A model generated the notes under the pieces. The model searched no databases and had not been told where the DNA came from. It saw only the letters and a list, made by a program, of their open reading frames with translations. A stretch of DNA of 64,000 bases from the NCBI GenBank assembly GCA_040510375.1, contig JBEVJC010000007.1, positions 10,245 to 74,244 on the forward strand, read 5' to 3'. Position 1 is the stretch's first letter. Each line of letters starts with the position of its first letter. The translations under genes and the position numbers were made by a program. This document shows, one piece after another, positions 51,526 to 60,816 of this stretch. This DNA comes from JBEVJC01 sp040510375 (GTDB taxonomy: Bacteria > Bacteroidota > Bacteroidia > Chitinophagales > Chitinophagaceae).

Positions 51526-52242
51526 ATGAGAAAAATTATAATGCTGCTTGCCCTCACTTCAGTGTTCCTGTCAGCACGGAGCCAATCAGTCAATGACATC
51601 ATGCAAAAATATATTACTGCAGTTGGCGGAGTTTCCAATGCAGATAAGATCAAAACGTTGAAGATGACTGCCAGCATTGCTGTGCAGGGAATGGAGTTTC
51701 CCCTCACCCAGGAGATCATCAGCGACAGGGCAGTGAAAACCAATGTAGAAGTAATGGGTACTGCCGTGGTAATGTCATACAAAGATGGAAAGGGATGGAA
51801 AATAAACCAGTTTGCCGGTGCACCGGCGCCTACCCTGATGGACTCAGTTGAAATTGCAGGACAGCGGGCCCAGACATCGGTGATCTCTCCCCTGTTCGAC
51901 AGTAAAAAAAATGGCGACAAACTGGAACTGGTTGGCGAGGAAACTGTTGATGGTGCAAAGGCCTGGAAAATCAAATCGACAGATAAATATGGTCAGGTAG
52001 TCAACTATTATATCAATGAAGCAAATAACGATCTGATACGTTCAACCATGACAAAAAACATTAACGGTACCAATATGGAGGAAGAAACCACATACGAGGA
52101 CTACCGGAACGTGGATGGAGTAAGACTTCCCTTTACGCTCACCAATAAGGTGGGTGGTGCGGTAACCCAGCTGATCAAGGTGGACAAATACGAATTTAAT
52201 GTTCCTGTTGATGAAAAGATATTTGATATGCCGTCAAACTAA
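51526..52242 (+). CDS. LolA-like outer membrane lipoprotein-sorting protein homologue
   Basis: A 238-residue periplasmic protein with signal peptide (MRKIIMLLALTSVFLSARSQ). The rest follows the LolA/LppX fold: a helix SVNDIMQKYITAVGG, then beta-strands LKMTASIAVQGMEFPLTQEIIS, AWKIKSTDKYGQVVNYYINEANN and YEDYRNVDGVRLPFTLTNKV. LolA shuttles lipoproteins; these Bacteroidota paralogues may instead sense or carry lipids. Its stop overlaps that of the next, opposite-strand gene by 4 bp. Confidence 0.8.
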   Translation: MRKIIMLLALTSVFLSARSQSVNDIMQKYITAVGGVSNADKIKTLKMTASIAVQGMEFPLTQEIISDRAVKTNVEVMGTAVVMSYKDGKGWKINQFAGAPAPTLMDSVEIAGQRAQTSVISPLFDSKKNGDKLELVGEETVDGAKAWKIKSTDKYGQVVNYYINEANNDLIRSTMTKNINGTNMEEETTYEDYRNVDGVRLPFTLTNKVGGAVTQLIKVDKYEFNVPVDEKIFDMPSN

Positions 52243-52688
52243 GGGATTTTACCAGTCCATTCAGGAAGGTCCGACAGTTGCACCAGGCTGCCATTTGATT
52301 TTTCCCATCCGTAACCGGAGGTTCCATTGGTGATAATAAGATAACCTACCGGAATGCTGATATGATATCGCAGTAACTGATGCAGAACATTTTCATTCAG
52401 TGGAACTGTGGGTGCCTTACATTCAATCATCATCCACGGCCGGTGGGCAGCATCATATACGAGGATATCAAACCTTTTTTTAAGTTCGCCCAGTTCCAGC
52501 ATTTTTTCCTGTGCAATCAATGTTGCAGGATATTTCTTTACCTGTACCAGGTAATTGATAAAATTCTGGCGCACCCATTCTTCCGGTGTCAGCAGCAACC
52601 ATTTTTTACGAAGTCCGTCAAAAATATACCCTTGGCCGTCCAGCTCGCGCATCCGGAACCGGGGTTCGGGATATTGTATAAACAACAT
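52239..52688 (-). CDS. HSDR_N-type PD-(D/E)XK nuclease-fold protein
   Basis: A 149-residue protein that resembles only the nuclease domain of type I restriction R proteins. The catalytic pattern is E38 in TPEEWVRQN, D74 in RFDILVYDAA and E89-x-K91 in MMIECKAP. It stands alone: no methylase, specificity or helicase gene is nearby, so it is not a restriction system. It is common in Bacteroidota with unknown function. Its end overlaps the LolA-like gene by 4 bp. Confidence 0.85.
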   Translation of the reverse strand: MLFIQYPEPRFRMRELDGQGYIFDGLRKKWLLLTPEEWVRQNFINYLVQVKKYPATLIAQEKMLELGELKKRFDILVYDAAHRPWMMIECKAPTVPLNENVLHQLLRYHISIPVGYLIITNGTSGYGWEKSNGSLVQLSDLPEWTGKIP

Positions 52689-52771
52689 GCTTCAAAAGTA
52701 ATTGATTAAATTCGCTTCCGATACCAGCTTCTTTTACCGGAAGTAACCGGTGGCGATGATAACTGAAAGTT

Positions 52772-52779
52772 TACGTTTG
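52772..52779 (+). promoter_or_regulatory. -7 box of the AMP nucleosidase gene
   Basis: TACGTTTG fits TAnnTTTG completely. Transcription would start near 52785, giving a leader of about 33 bases before the ATG at 52818. A -33 TTTG at standard distance is not present. Confidence 0.4.
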
Positions 52780-52817
52780 TTTTAAACCCTGACGATTAAG
52801 GGAGATCAAAAAATAAG

Positions 52818-53588
52818 ATGAAAACAAAAGAAGAAATAGTGAACAACTGGCTTCCCCGTTACACGGGCGAGAAGCTGGAAAATTTCGGGAAGTATATCCT
52901 CCTTACCAACTTCAGCAACTATGTATACATGTTTGCCGCTGCAAACAAAGTGCAGGTGGTAGGTGAAGGTCGGCCCATGCAATGTGCAACCGCAGATAAT
53001 ATCACCATCATCAATTTTGGAATGGGCAGCCCCACGGCCGCCACGGTAATGGACCTGCTGAGCGCCATTAAGCCAAAAGCGGTGTTGTTCCTTGGAAAAT
53101 GCGGCGGATTAAAAAAACGAAACAAGATCGGTGACCTGATCATTCCTATCGCAGCTATCAGGGGCGAAGGTACCTCGAATGATTACTTTCCCGCTGAAGT
53201 GCCCGCCCTGCCTGCGTTTGCGCTGCAGAAAGCTGTTTCCACCACGATCCGTGACCATGGAGTGGATTACTGGACCGGAACCGTTTACACCACCAACCGC
53301 CGCGTATGGGAACATGATGAAGAGTTCAAGGAATACCTGCAGAAAGTAAGGGCCTACGCCATTGATATGGAAACGGCTACTATTTTTACGGTAGGATTTT
53401 TTAACAAGATCCCAACCGGCGCACTGTTACTTGTAAGTGACCAGCCCATGATCCCTGAAGGAGTTAAAACGGAAGAGAGTGATAAATCTGTGACGGCCCA
53501 GTATGTGGAACGACACCTGGAGATTGGTATCGACTCACTCAAACAACTCATCAATGATGGCCTGACGGTACGCCATCTTAAATTTTAA
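52818..53588 (+). CDS. amn: AMP nucleosidase
   Basis: A 256-residue enzyme of the purine nucleoside phosphorylase fold that splits AMP into adenine and ribose 5-phosphate. Diagnostic segments are ITIINFGMGSPTAATVMDLL, VLFLGKCGGLKKRNKIGDLI and the active-site YAIDMETATIF. Length matches the short Bacteroidota form rather than the ~480-residue proteobacterial form. The leader contains a -7 box. Confidence 0.93.
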   Translation: MKTKEEIVNNWLPRYTGEKLENFGKYILLTNFSNYVYMFAAANKVQVVGEGRPMQCATADNITIINFGMGSPTAATVMDLLSAIKPKAVLFLGKCGGLKKRNKIGDLIIPIAAIRGEGTSNDYFPAEVPALPAFALQKAVSTTIRDHGVDYWTGTVYTTNRRVWEHDEEFKEYLQKVRAYAIDMETATIFTVGFFNKIPTGALLLVSDQPMIPEGVKTEESDKSVTAQYVERHLEIGIDSLKQLINDGLTVRHLKF

Positions 53589-53623
53589 AAAAAGATTTCC
53601 AAACCCTGAACTATATCAATTTT

Positions 53624-54007
53624 ATGAAACTACTGATCCTCGCCCCTGCCCTTTTCTTCCTTGCTGTTACAGGTGATAAATGTAATAAAAAACAAAAGGC
53701 AGTCAGCGGCCCCCTTAAGGCAAGACTGGAGACCAAGGCCATCTGCAGCAATTACACCTTTACTGTTACCAGTGGCGATATCGATACCAGCCTGGTGAAT
53801 ACTACCTGGACAGATGAAACAACCGGCAAGACATATACCAATGCATTTGGCATTGCCAACCCCTGCGATTTCCCCTCAACGATTAACGCAGGCGATGAAT
53901 TTTATTTCACCATTGAAAAGGATACTAAAACTGACTGTGCCGTTTGCATGGCCTACTATCCCACTCCCGGCAAAAAATTATTCATTAAAGTGATCCCCAA
54001 ACCCTGA
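53624..54007 (+). CDS. Small secreted cysteine-containing protein, unrecognised
   Basis: A 127-residue protein with a hydrophobic start (MKLLILAPALFFLAVTGDKC) but no proper lipobox, since GDKC replaces the small-residue pattern. The rest is a small beta-domain with cysteines at 20, 41, 81, 105 and 108 (CAVC), which could form disulfides. Function unknown. Its TGA shares one base with the ATG of the ABC ATPase, so the two are likely cotranscribed. Confidence 0.6.
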   Translation: MKLLILAPALFFLAVTGDKCNKKQKAVSGPLKARLETKAICSNYTFTVTSGDIDTSLVNTTWTDETTGKTYTNAFGIANPCDFPSTINAGDEFYFTIEKDTKTDCAVCMAYYPTPGKKLFIKVIPKP

Positions 54008-55704
54008 TGCATCCACTGCTAAGCATAACAGATCTGTCGGTCGGTTTCAGATCGGCAAATTCTGTTACGAATGCAGTGAAGAATATCAGTTTTTCGGTGA
54101 CCCGCGGGGAAATCCTGGCGCTGGTAGGTGAATCAGGTTCGGGTAAAACGGTGACAGCCTTATCGATCCTCAGGTTATTACCCGAACCAACTGCTTTTTA
54201 TCCCACCGGTAATATCTTATTTGCTGAAGCGGGTACGGATCCGGTCGACCTGTTGACAATGGATGCCACTGGTATGAGAAAACTTCGTGGCAACCGGATC
54301 TCCATGATCTTCCAGGAACCGATGACTTCACTCAACCCTGTGTTCACCTGTGGCGACCAGGTGATGGAAGCCCTGCGAGCCCATAAAAAAATGAGCCGGG
54401 CAGCTGCTCGGGCTGGTACCCTCCACTGGTTTGCCCGTGTGCAACTTCCCGATCCATTGGGCGTATTTAATAAATACCCCCACCAGTTAAGCGGCGGCCA
54501 GAAACAACGGGTCATGATTGCAATGGCCATGTGTTGTGAACCCGCGCTCCTGATCTGCGATGAACCTACTACGGCACTTGATGTGACGGTCCAGAAAAAT
54601 ATCCTTCGCACCATCCGTGAACTGCAACAGGAAACTGGCATGGCCGTGATCTTTATTACACATGACCTGGGTGTGGTAGCGGAGATCGCCGACCGCACCG
54701 TGGTAATGTACAAGGGCGGGATAGTGGAACAACAAACTACTCCGCATCTTTTTGCCAACCCGGTGCATCCGTATACCAGGGGATTGCTTGCATGCCGGCC
54801 CATCCTTCACCAGAAAGGATTCAGGCTTCCGGTAGTAAGCGATTATCTTGAAAATAAACCGATGGTCCGGATGCCCGTCCCCACTGGCTTACAGGCTCCA
54901 TCATCTCCGGAGGTACTGATCAGGGTGGAGGACCTTACTGTGATGTATCCATCAAGGAAAAATTTTTTCGGCACACCCACTGCGTGGACTAAGGCGGTGG
55001 ACTCTGTAAGTTTTGAAGTATTCCGGAATGAAACCCTGGGACTTGTTGGTGAAAGCGGTTGCGGAAAGACCACACTTGGCCGTGCGTTGCTCCGGCTGAT
55101 TAAACCCGGATCGGGCCATATCTATTATAAGGGAAAAGAATATACCGGATTTGACAAAGAAGACCTGGCCGGATTACGCCGGGAGATGCAGATCGTGTTC
55201 CAGGATCCCTATTCATCACTCAATCCGCGTATCAGTATTGGCAATGCAATAGCAGAGCCCATCCGTTATCACCGGCTGGTTATTGGTGAACAGGCCATCC
55301 GCGAACGGGTATTCAATTTGCTGGAAAAGGTTGGACTAAATCCGGCTTTTTACAATCGTTATCCCCATGAATTTTCAGGTGGCCAGCGGCAACGGATCGT
55401 TATTGCAAGGGCACTAGCGATGAACCCTTCCTTTATTGTCTGTGATGAGTCGGTATCTGCATTGGATGTAAGTGTGCAGGCACAGGTACTCAACCTGCTG
55501 AATGACCTGCGCGCGGAGTTTGGATTCACGGTTGTATTTATTTCGCACGACTTGTCCGTGGTACGTTATATCAGTGACCGCATTATGGTGATGCAGCGGG
55601 GAAGGCTGGTAGAAACAGGTATGGCCGACCAGGTTTATTTCCATCCTGTTTCCCCCTATACCCGTGAACTCATCGAATCAATCCCGAAGGGTTTACCTGC
55701 CTGA
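54007..55704 (+). CDS. Fused double ABC ATPase of the oligopeptide/nickel type
   Basis: A 565-residue protein with two full ATP-binding domains joined in one chain, as in YejF and DppDF-like fusions. The first has Walker A GESGSGKT at 41-48, signature LSGGQKQR and Walker B LLICDEPTT; the second has GESGCGKTT near 346-354, signature FSGGQRQR and FIVCDESVS. Each is followed by the short oligopeptide-type C-terminal segment (HPYTRGLL and SPYTRELIESIPKG). It would power a peptide importer, but no permease or binding-protein gene is adjacent. Its last 35 bp overlap the end of the TraB gene on the other strand. Confidence 0.94.
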   Translation: MHPLLSITDLSVGFRSANSVTNAVKNISFSVTRGEILALVGESGSGKTVTALSILRLLPEPTAFYPTGNILFAEAGTDPVDLLTMDATGMRKLRGNRISMIFQEPMTSLNPVFTCGDQVMEALRAHKKMSRAAARAGTLHWFARVQLPDPLGVFNKYPHQLSGGQKQRVMIAMAMCCEPALLICDEPTTALDVTVQKNILRTIRELQQETGMAVIFITHDLGVVAEIADRTVVMYKGGIVEQQTTPHLFANPVHPYTRGLLACRPILHQKGFRLPVVSDYLENKPMVRMPVPTGLQAPSSPEVLIRVEDLTVMYPSRKNFFGTPTAWTKAVDSVSFEVFRNETLGLVGESGCGKTTLGRALLRLIKPGSGHIYYKGKEYTGFDKEDLAGLRREMQIVFQDPYSSLNPRISIGNAIAEPIRYHRLVIGEQAIRERVFNLLEKVGLNPAFYNRYPHEFSGGQRQRIVIARALAMNPSFIVCDESVSALDVSVQAQVLNLLNDLRAEFGFTVVFISHDLSVVRYISDRIMVMQRGRLVETGMADQVYFHPVSPYTRELIESIPKGLPA

Positions 55705-58700
55705 GTTTGCTGCTATCGGGGACTGCCACCTCAATGAGATCTTCTTCATCAACTTCCCCTTCCTTCTGCCCGTAATAAAACATCCTTCCGCTTTTATGTG
55801 TCGAGAACAGGATCTTCTTCAGTTCTTTTTTCAGCTGGTCGTCAATGGGCAACTCCTCGTTGATCCTGGTAGTTCCAAGACGGCTCAGTTCATATGGGTT
55901 GGTGCGGTATCCGCTATGACTATCATAATCACCAAAGGATAAAACTGCCGGCGCCTTTTCAGTAAATGCGATCAGGCTTGTATCCGTTGGCAGCAGGCCC
56001 ACATTTCCAATTGTCCAGGCAATATCATCCTTCGAAGCCTTGTATTTGAAAAACAGGACCATGCCCTCGCGTCCCTTGACTTTTGCCGGAAGTTTGCCAA
56101 GATATACAAGCGAATCCGGTGTCCGGCCGGCACCCTGCAGCAGGTAACTTTTTGCAAGTGCAACCTGTGTCTTCTGGGCAGGGGGAAATAAATCGGTCCT
56201 GCCGGCATCCACCAGCCAGGAGTACAGATCATATCTCCGTTTATCCTGCGAAGCAAAATGTGTAAGCATGGTGTCAGGATATGGTTTTTGATGGCTGATC
56301 ATCTTCAGCAGCAATTCATACTTCAGTGATTCGTCGTGCCCGGCAAAAAGCTGCGATATAAAATTCCTTACCGGTTCCTGTTGATCATAGAAGGGCAGCA
56401 ACACGGTGGCGAAAACCGCGAGTTCATCTGATGCAGGCCCTGCACTGTAATCTTCACTCGTGTACTGGTCCATTTGTTTAACCAGGTCCGGGTCTTTGCT
56501 GATTTCAGCCCTGACAATCTGGTTTTGTTTCTCATCGATCTGTTGTTTCTTAAGTTGTTGTTTTGCCTGAAGCATGAACCTCGGGTACCAGGAAGAATAA
56601 ACTTTTGGTTTTATCAGATTGCTATCCACCAAAACAGCCAGCAGTTTCCTGATCCTTGGCTCGTAATCTTCCAGGTTCATCAATGGCAGCAGGTCGGGCA
56701 GGATTTTCACCGACAATTCCAGGCTATCCCCCAGGCCTTTTAAAAAGGACTCATCAAATGTCAGTGAATAGGAAGGCGCCACTTCAATATAATCGTAACC
56801 GGACGCTGAACGTTTTTGTTCGGAGATCACCGGCGGATCTGCCACTACGATATCGCGGAATGTGCGGAACGAATAATCCGTTTTTTGTTCCAGCAGGTTT
56901 TCAAGAATAGTATACTGCAGGCTGAGTGTATCGGAAGTGGCGTGATAAAGCTGGCGGAGGAAGTCGGTTGACTGCGCTGACTGGAGGTCGGACAGTTTTT
57001 CGATCAGTGAATTTTTCAATTCCAGATAGGTCATTTCCTGGTAGCTGAGTGTAGTGATGGCTTTAGAAAGGCTGTCGAGGTCACTGTCGGTAAAGGTCAG
57101 CTGGCTTAACCCTTTCACCGCTTTTTTATGCTGTATTGTATCAGCATTAAAAAACTCACGGAAAAAACGTTCGGTCTTGGTAGCATAGGGATCGGGACCC
57201 TTCAGCGAGTCGGCCGGCTGGAACGTATCAAAAAACGATTTCACGAAACTGCTGGGTCCCGACAGGGTATCACCTTCATTAAGCAGGAAGAATGCATGGC
57301 CACTGACGAACATGATCTTCATATGGATGATACGGCTGCTGCCTGTATCGGATAGAACCACATCCACAAATTTGCCCTTACCCGGAAGGTCGCCGGAGGA
57401 ACTGGAGCGGACGATCCTTGAGGAGTCGATCATCCAGGCGGACCGGCTGAACTCTTTCAGCATGGCACTATCCTTCAGCGTTTCGTAGTCCGACATACGT
57501 GCATAGTTAACCACGATCATTTCGCCGGTACTGTCATTTGCCACCACCCGCATGCGGCTGATGCTTCCATCTTCGGTACCCGGGTCATCGTCGCCTGCGT
57601 TAAGATCATATCCCATTACATCTATCTTCTCTTTCAGCGGCCGGTCAATGTAGGTGGTGCGTACAGTGAAAGAAAGGGCTGTGTCTTTTTCCGCTGTTGG
57701 CGGTCCGTAAATAAAGGGAGTAACCCTGAATGAATTGATGAACTCCTGCTGGCGGGGTGAGTCCTTATCGGAACGGGCAAGGACCGTATAATAATGGGGC
57801 CCCTGGATCAGGAAACGCACCAGGTAGGTAGCGCCGGACTTATCGCGGTATTTTGCATCATAAGCCGGATAGCCATTGGGATAACTGTAGGATCCGGAAA
57901 TTTTTTTGTCAATAAATTCCGATGAGCCAAAACTTTCATCCATCATTGACAGGTCGAAACTATCCTGGTCGGTGAAATTATAATTATGGATATCGTTTCG
58001 GATCACGCGGTAATTACTGTTTGTCTCGGGATCAGTTGCATCAAAAATCCAACGTTCGCGGTCAGCCGCAAAAGGTTCATGGGGAAAATTAACGGTGAAA
58101 CCGCCATGCCTCGGTGTGAAACTCTTCCACGCCGCTCCGTTCGGATGGGGGAAGTTTTTTAAGCGGATGCTCGAAAAAAAGCGGTTGGCTTCTGTTCCCT
58201 GCGTTACATATTCGGCTGTACCACTCATTTTAAACAGCAGGATTTCAAATGGGGTAAAATAAATATTATACCGCTGCATATCGCCACGGCGTGTACGGTT
58301 CACGATTTCAATACCCGGATAACCATCACGGGTGATTGCTGTTTTTTTAATGATCCTGCCGGGTATGTTTTCATAGAGCAGGCTGTCGGTAATTTCCCTC
58401 ACCCGCTGTAATGAATGACCCCACATCCATGAATTGGTTTCGATCCGTGATACAATATAATAACTGCCGTTCGACATATCGGCATATTGCTGGCCGGTGG
58501 TATTGGTTCCATCCCCTGCCGGATATAATTTACCGGGGATGTCGGCGCGGAAGAAACTATCCTCTGCATACTGGGTATTGAACTGCACCGGCACGCGTAA
58601 TTTTTCCACCTGTGTTTTATGGTCGCTGTCGCGCGCGCCAATTTTTACGGGCCGCAGTTTATAACCCATTTTACGAAGCAGTTCAATTACGCCACGGTTT

Positions 58701-59524
58701 CCCGGCAGGTGTGAAGCCCCTACCCCAACAAATAATGATTGACCGGTCCGGAGAATGGAATCAATAGAGTTTGCCTGGATCTCGTTCCTGCGGTACATGA
58801 ATTTTTCATCAAATGCGTCGGACTGGCTATTGTATTTGTTGATGGAGTCGAGCCAGTCGAGGTTGCCACTTCTGTAAGCCTCCTGCAAACGTGAACCGGA
58901 ATAATCATCATCACCATCATATCGCTGGGGACGGCGGTTTTTATCTTTCGATGCATCGCGGTACGCTTCTGCCATCAGGCGCATGCTCTCCCCATACCGC
59001 TCCACTCCCGCTACTTTTTTCCCCCATTTTTTACCACATTGGTAGATATACATATCAAGAAATGTGTCTTCTTCAAAATCACTCGATTCATTTCCGTAAC
59101 TCCGGTATAAAAGATTATTGATCGATGATGGATTGCTGGATAAGGCTGCTTCCAGGGCAGTGATGTAGCGGGAGAACTGCAGTGAACTTTTCTGGAAATA
59201 CATATTGGGAATTGATCCCGAGTAACGGGGCGAACTATACGAACCTTCCCCCAGGTCGTATTTATTCATGTCTTCCTGCCATGACTCCGGATTGGTTTCC
59301 AGTGCCACAATATCGGCACGCTGGATCCCGATATAAAATGAATCGGCCAGGTGGAAGGCGACCTTACTACTCACGTGCATGGTTCCGAAAAGGTAAGAGA
59401 CTCCTTTAAGTCCCTTTCCGCTTATTTCCCAAAGCAGACTTGGATATTTCTTTTCTTTAATACGAGGCTGGGCAGCGAGTAAAAAAGGGCAAAGGATGGC
59501 GCAGATCAGTATGGTTCGCTTCAT
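55670..59524 (-). CDS. TraB/GumN-family protein with ~1000-residue C-terminal extension
   Basis: A 1284-residue secreted protein: signal peptide MKRTILICAILCPFLLAAQ, then a TraB/GumN domain at about 25-300 with GTMHV at 47-51, ETNPESW near 80 and VGVGASHLPGNRGVIELLRKMG near 265, the conserved family motifs linked to metal-dependent peptidase activity. The remaining part is unusual. A segment at about 440-600 repeats the pattern of PsbP-like domains (FTVNFPHEPFAA, YPAYDAKYRDKSGATYLVRFLI), and the last 500 residues are helical. Ordinary TraB proteins are about 300 residues long. Its stop lies inside the end of the ABC ATPase gene. Confidence 0.85.
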   Translation of the reverse strand: MKRTILICAILCPFLLAAQPRIKEKKYPSLLWEISGKGLKGVSYLFGTMHVSSKVAFHLADSFYIGIQRADIVALETNPESWQEDMNKYDLGEGSYSSPRYSGSIPNMYFQKSSLQFSRYITALEAALSSNPSSINNLLYRSYGNESSDFEEDTFLDMYIYQCGKKWGKKVAGVERYGESMRLMAEAYRDASKDKNRRPQRYDGDDDYSGSRLQEAYRSGNLDWLDSINKYNSQSDAFDEKFMYRRNEIQANSIDSILRTGQSLFVGVGASHLPGNRGVIELLRKMGYKLRPVKIGARDSDHKTQVEKLRVPVQFNTQYAEDSFFRADIPGKLYPAGDGTNTTGQQYADMSNGSYYIVSRIETNSWMWGHSLQRVREITDSLLYENIPGRIIKKTAITRDGYPGIEIVNRTRRGDMQRYNIYFTPFEILLFKMSGTAEYVTQGTEANRFFSSIRLKNFPHPNGAAWKSFTPRHGGFTVNFPHEPFAADRERWIFDATDPETNSNYRVIRNDIHNYNFTDQDSFDLSMMDESFGSSEFIDKKISGSYSYPNGYPAYDAKYRDKSGATYLVRFLIQGPHYYTVLARSDKDSPRQQEFINSFRVTPFIYGPPTAEKDTALSFTVRTTYIDRPLKEKIDVMGYDLNAGDDDPGTEDGSISRMRVVANDSTGEMIVVNYARMSDYETLKDSAMLKEFSRSAWMIDSSRIVRSSSSGDLPGKGKFVDVVLSDTGSSRIIHMKIMFVSGHAFFLLNEGDTLSGPSSFVKSFFDTFQPADSLKGPDPYATKTERFFREFFNADTIQHKKAVKGLSQLTFTDSDLDSLSKAITTLSYQEMTYLELKNSLIEKLSDLQSAQSTDFLRQLYHATSDTLSLQYTILENLLEQKTDYSFRTFRDIVVADPPVISEQKRSASGYDYIEVAPSYSLTFDESFLKGLGDSLELSVKILPDLLPLMNLEDYEPRIRKLLAVLVDSNLIKPKVYSSWYPRFMLQAKQQLKKQQIDEKQNQIVRAEISKDPDLVKQMDQYTSEDYSAGPASDELAVFATVLLPFYDQQEPVRNFISQLFAGHDESLKYELLLKMISHQKPYPDTMLTHFASQDKRRYDLYSWLVDAGRTDLFPPAQKTQVALAKSYLLQGAGRTPDSLVYLGKLPAKVKGREGMVLFFKYKASKDDIAWTIGNVGLLPTDTSLIAFTEKAPAVLSFGDYDSHSGYRTNPYELSRLGTTRINEELPIDDQLKKELKKILFSTHKSGRMFYYGQKEGEVDEEDLIEVAVPDSSKLRQVNPSGLIR

Positions 59525-59573
59525 GACGGTAAAATACTCATTTTTTTTAGCCTGCCCAGCGGGAATTAGCAGT

Positions 59574-59723
59574 TATTTTGTACCTTCGCCCGCTAATTTC
59601 CTGCCCCCGGGCAGGGATGCATGACCCGAACCCGGTGCCGTAAGACCGGGGATTGGCCACGTCTCCTCAGGTATACTTTACCGGTTTGCGTCATGAGCAT
59701 TTATAATAAACCCCAAATAACTC
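59574..59723 (+). ncRNA. Structured 5' leader upstream of queA, possible RNA element
   Basis: The stretch begins with TATTTTG at 59574-59580, a weak -7-like box, and contains a hairpin CCTGCCC/GGGCAGG at 59600-59615, a second hairpin CCCGGT/ACCGGG with an 8-base loop at 59631-59650, and a long-range pairing of 59617-59625 with 59690-59700 (ATGC and ATGAC against GTCAT and GCAT with a two-base bulge). GC-rich pairing of this kind is absent in other gaps. It does not match a preQ1, SAM or other riboswitch that I can recall. Confidence 0.35.
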
Positions 59724-60773
59724 ATGAAGCTTTCCCAATTCCGTTTCGACCTGCCTCTCAACCTTATTGCCCAGACTCCCACCAAGAAACGCGAAGATGC
59801 CCGTATGATGGTTGTTCACCGTCACACCGGCCAGATAGAAAACAAACACTTCCGCGATATCCTCGAATATTTTGATGATAAAGATGTGTTTACGGTAAAT
59901 AATACCAAGGTGTTTCCGGCAAGGATGTATGGCAGAAAGGAAAAGACAGGTGCCAAGATCGAAGTATTCCTGCTTCGCGAGCTCAACAAACCCAATCGTC
60001 TCTGGGACGTGATCGTTGACCCGGCCCGGAAAATCCGCGTAGGAAACAAGTTGTATTTCGGCGATCAGGAAGACCTGGTGGCGGAAGTAATTGATAATAC
60101 TACCAGCCGTGGCCGTACCATCCGTTTTCTTTGGGAAGGCAGTGAAGAAGGTTTCCGTGAGCAACTCGAAAAGCTGGGCGAAACTCCCCTGCCCAAGTAT
60201 ATCAAACGCAAACCCGATGAGGAAGATAAGGAACGTTACCAGACCGTTTATGCAAAACATGAAGGGGCTGTGGCCGCGCCAACTGCCGGTCTGCATTTCA
60301 GCCGCGAGCTGATAAAACGCCTTGAGATCAAGGGGATCCGTTTTGCAGAAGTAACCCTTCACACCGGACTGGGAACTTTCCGTCCGATTGAAGTGGAAGA
60401 CCTGAGCAAACACAAGATGGATGCGGAATACTACCGGATCGAGGAGCCGGCCTGCAAGATCGTGAACCGTGCCAAGGAGTATGGCCACAGGATCTGTTCA
60501 ATCGGCACCACCACCATGCGTGCGATGGAGTCTTCCTTCACCGCCCAGAAATTACTGAAACCTTCCGAAGGCTGGACCAATATGTTTATCCACCCGCCTT
60601 ATGAATTTAATATTGCGGATTCACTGGTCACCAATTTCCATCTTCCAAAAACAAGCCTCCTGATCATGACCTGCGCCTTTGCCGGGTACGAACTGACGAT
60701 GGAAGCTTACAAAAAAGCAATCAAGGATAAATACCGTTTCTTCAGTTATGGTGATGCGCTGCTGATCATCTAA
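59724..60773 (+). CDS. queA: S-adenosylmethionine:tRNA ribosyltransferase-isomerase
   Basis: A 349-residue enzyme of queuosine biosynthesis that transfers the ribose of SAM to 7-aminomethyl-7-deazaguanine in tRNA. Conserved blocks are SQFRFDLPLNLIAQTP, FTVNNTKVFPARMYG, VAAPTAGLHFSRELI, VTLHTGLGTFRPI and FHLPKTSLLIMTCAFAG. Length is standard. The region before it contains paired elements that may form a regulatory leader. Confidence 0.97.
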   Translation: MKLSQFRFDLPLNLIAQTPTKKREDARMMVVHRHTGQIENKHFRDILEYFDDKDVFTVNNTKVFPARMYGRKEKTGAKIEVFLLRELNKPNRLWDVIVDPARKIRVGNKLYFGDQEDLVAEVIDNTTSRGRTIRFLWEGSEEGFREQLEKLGETPLPKYIKRKPDEEDKERYQTVYAKHEGAVAAPTAGLHFSRELIKRLEIKGIRFAEVTLHTGLGTFRPIEVEDLSKHKMDAEYYRIEEPACKIVNRAKEYGHRICSIGTTTMRAMESSFTAQKLLKPSEGWTNMFIHPPYEFNIADSLVTNFHLPKTSLLIMTCAFAGYELTMEAYKKAIKDKYRFFSYGDALLII

Positions 60774-60779
60774 CCATCT

Positions 60780-60787
60780 TACATTTG
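60780..60787 (+). promoter_or_regulatory. -7 box of the alpha-oxoamine synthase gene
   Basis: TACATTTG is a full TAnnTTTG match, partly inside the gap after queA. Start would be near 60794, about 23 bases before the ATG at 60817. It suggests the gene has its own promoter although it follows queA after only 43 bp. Confidence 0.4.
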
Positions 60788-60816
60788 CTGAACTTAAAAC
60801 TTAATCAAACCTGAAT

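Noticed and set aside
52239..52688. A restriction-modification system suggested by the HSDR_N nuclease fold
   Set aside because: Only the nuclease domain is present, without helicase, methylase or specificity genes; such stand-alone proteins are common in this phylum.
59621..59875. 84-codon frame starting in the queA leader
   Set aside because: It runs out of frame into queA and has no family features; the leader is better explained by RNA pairing.
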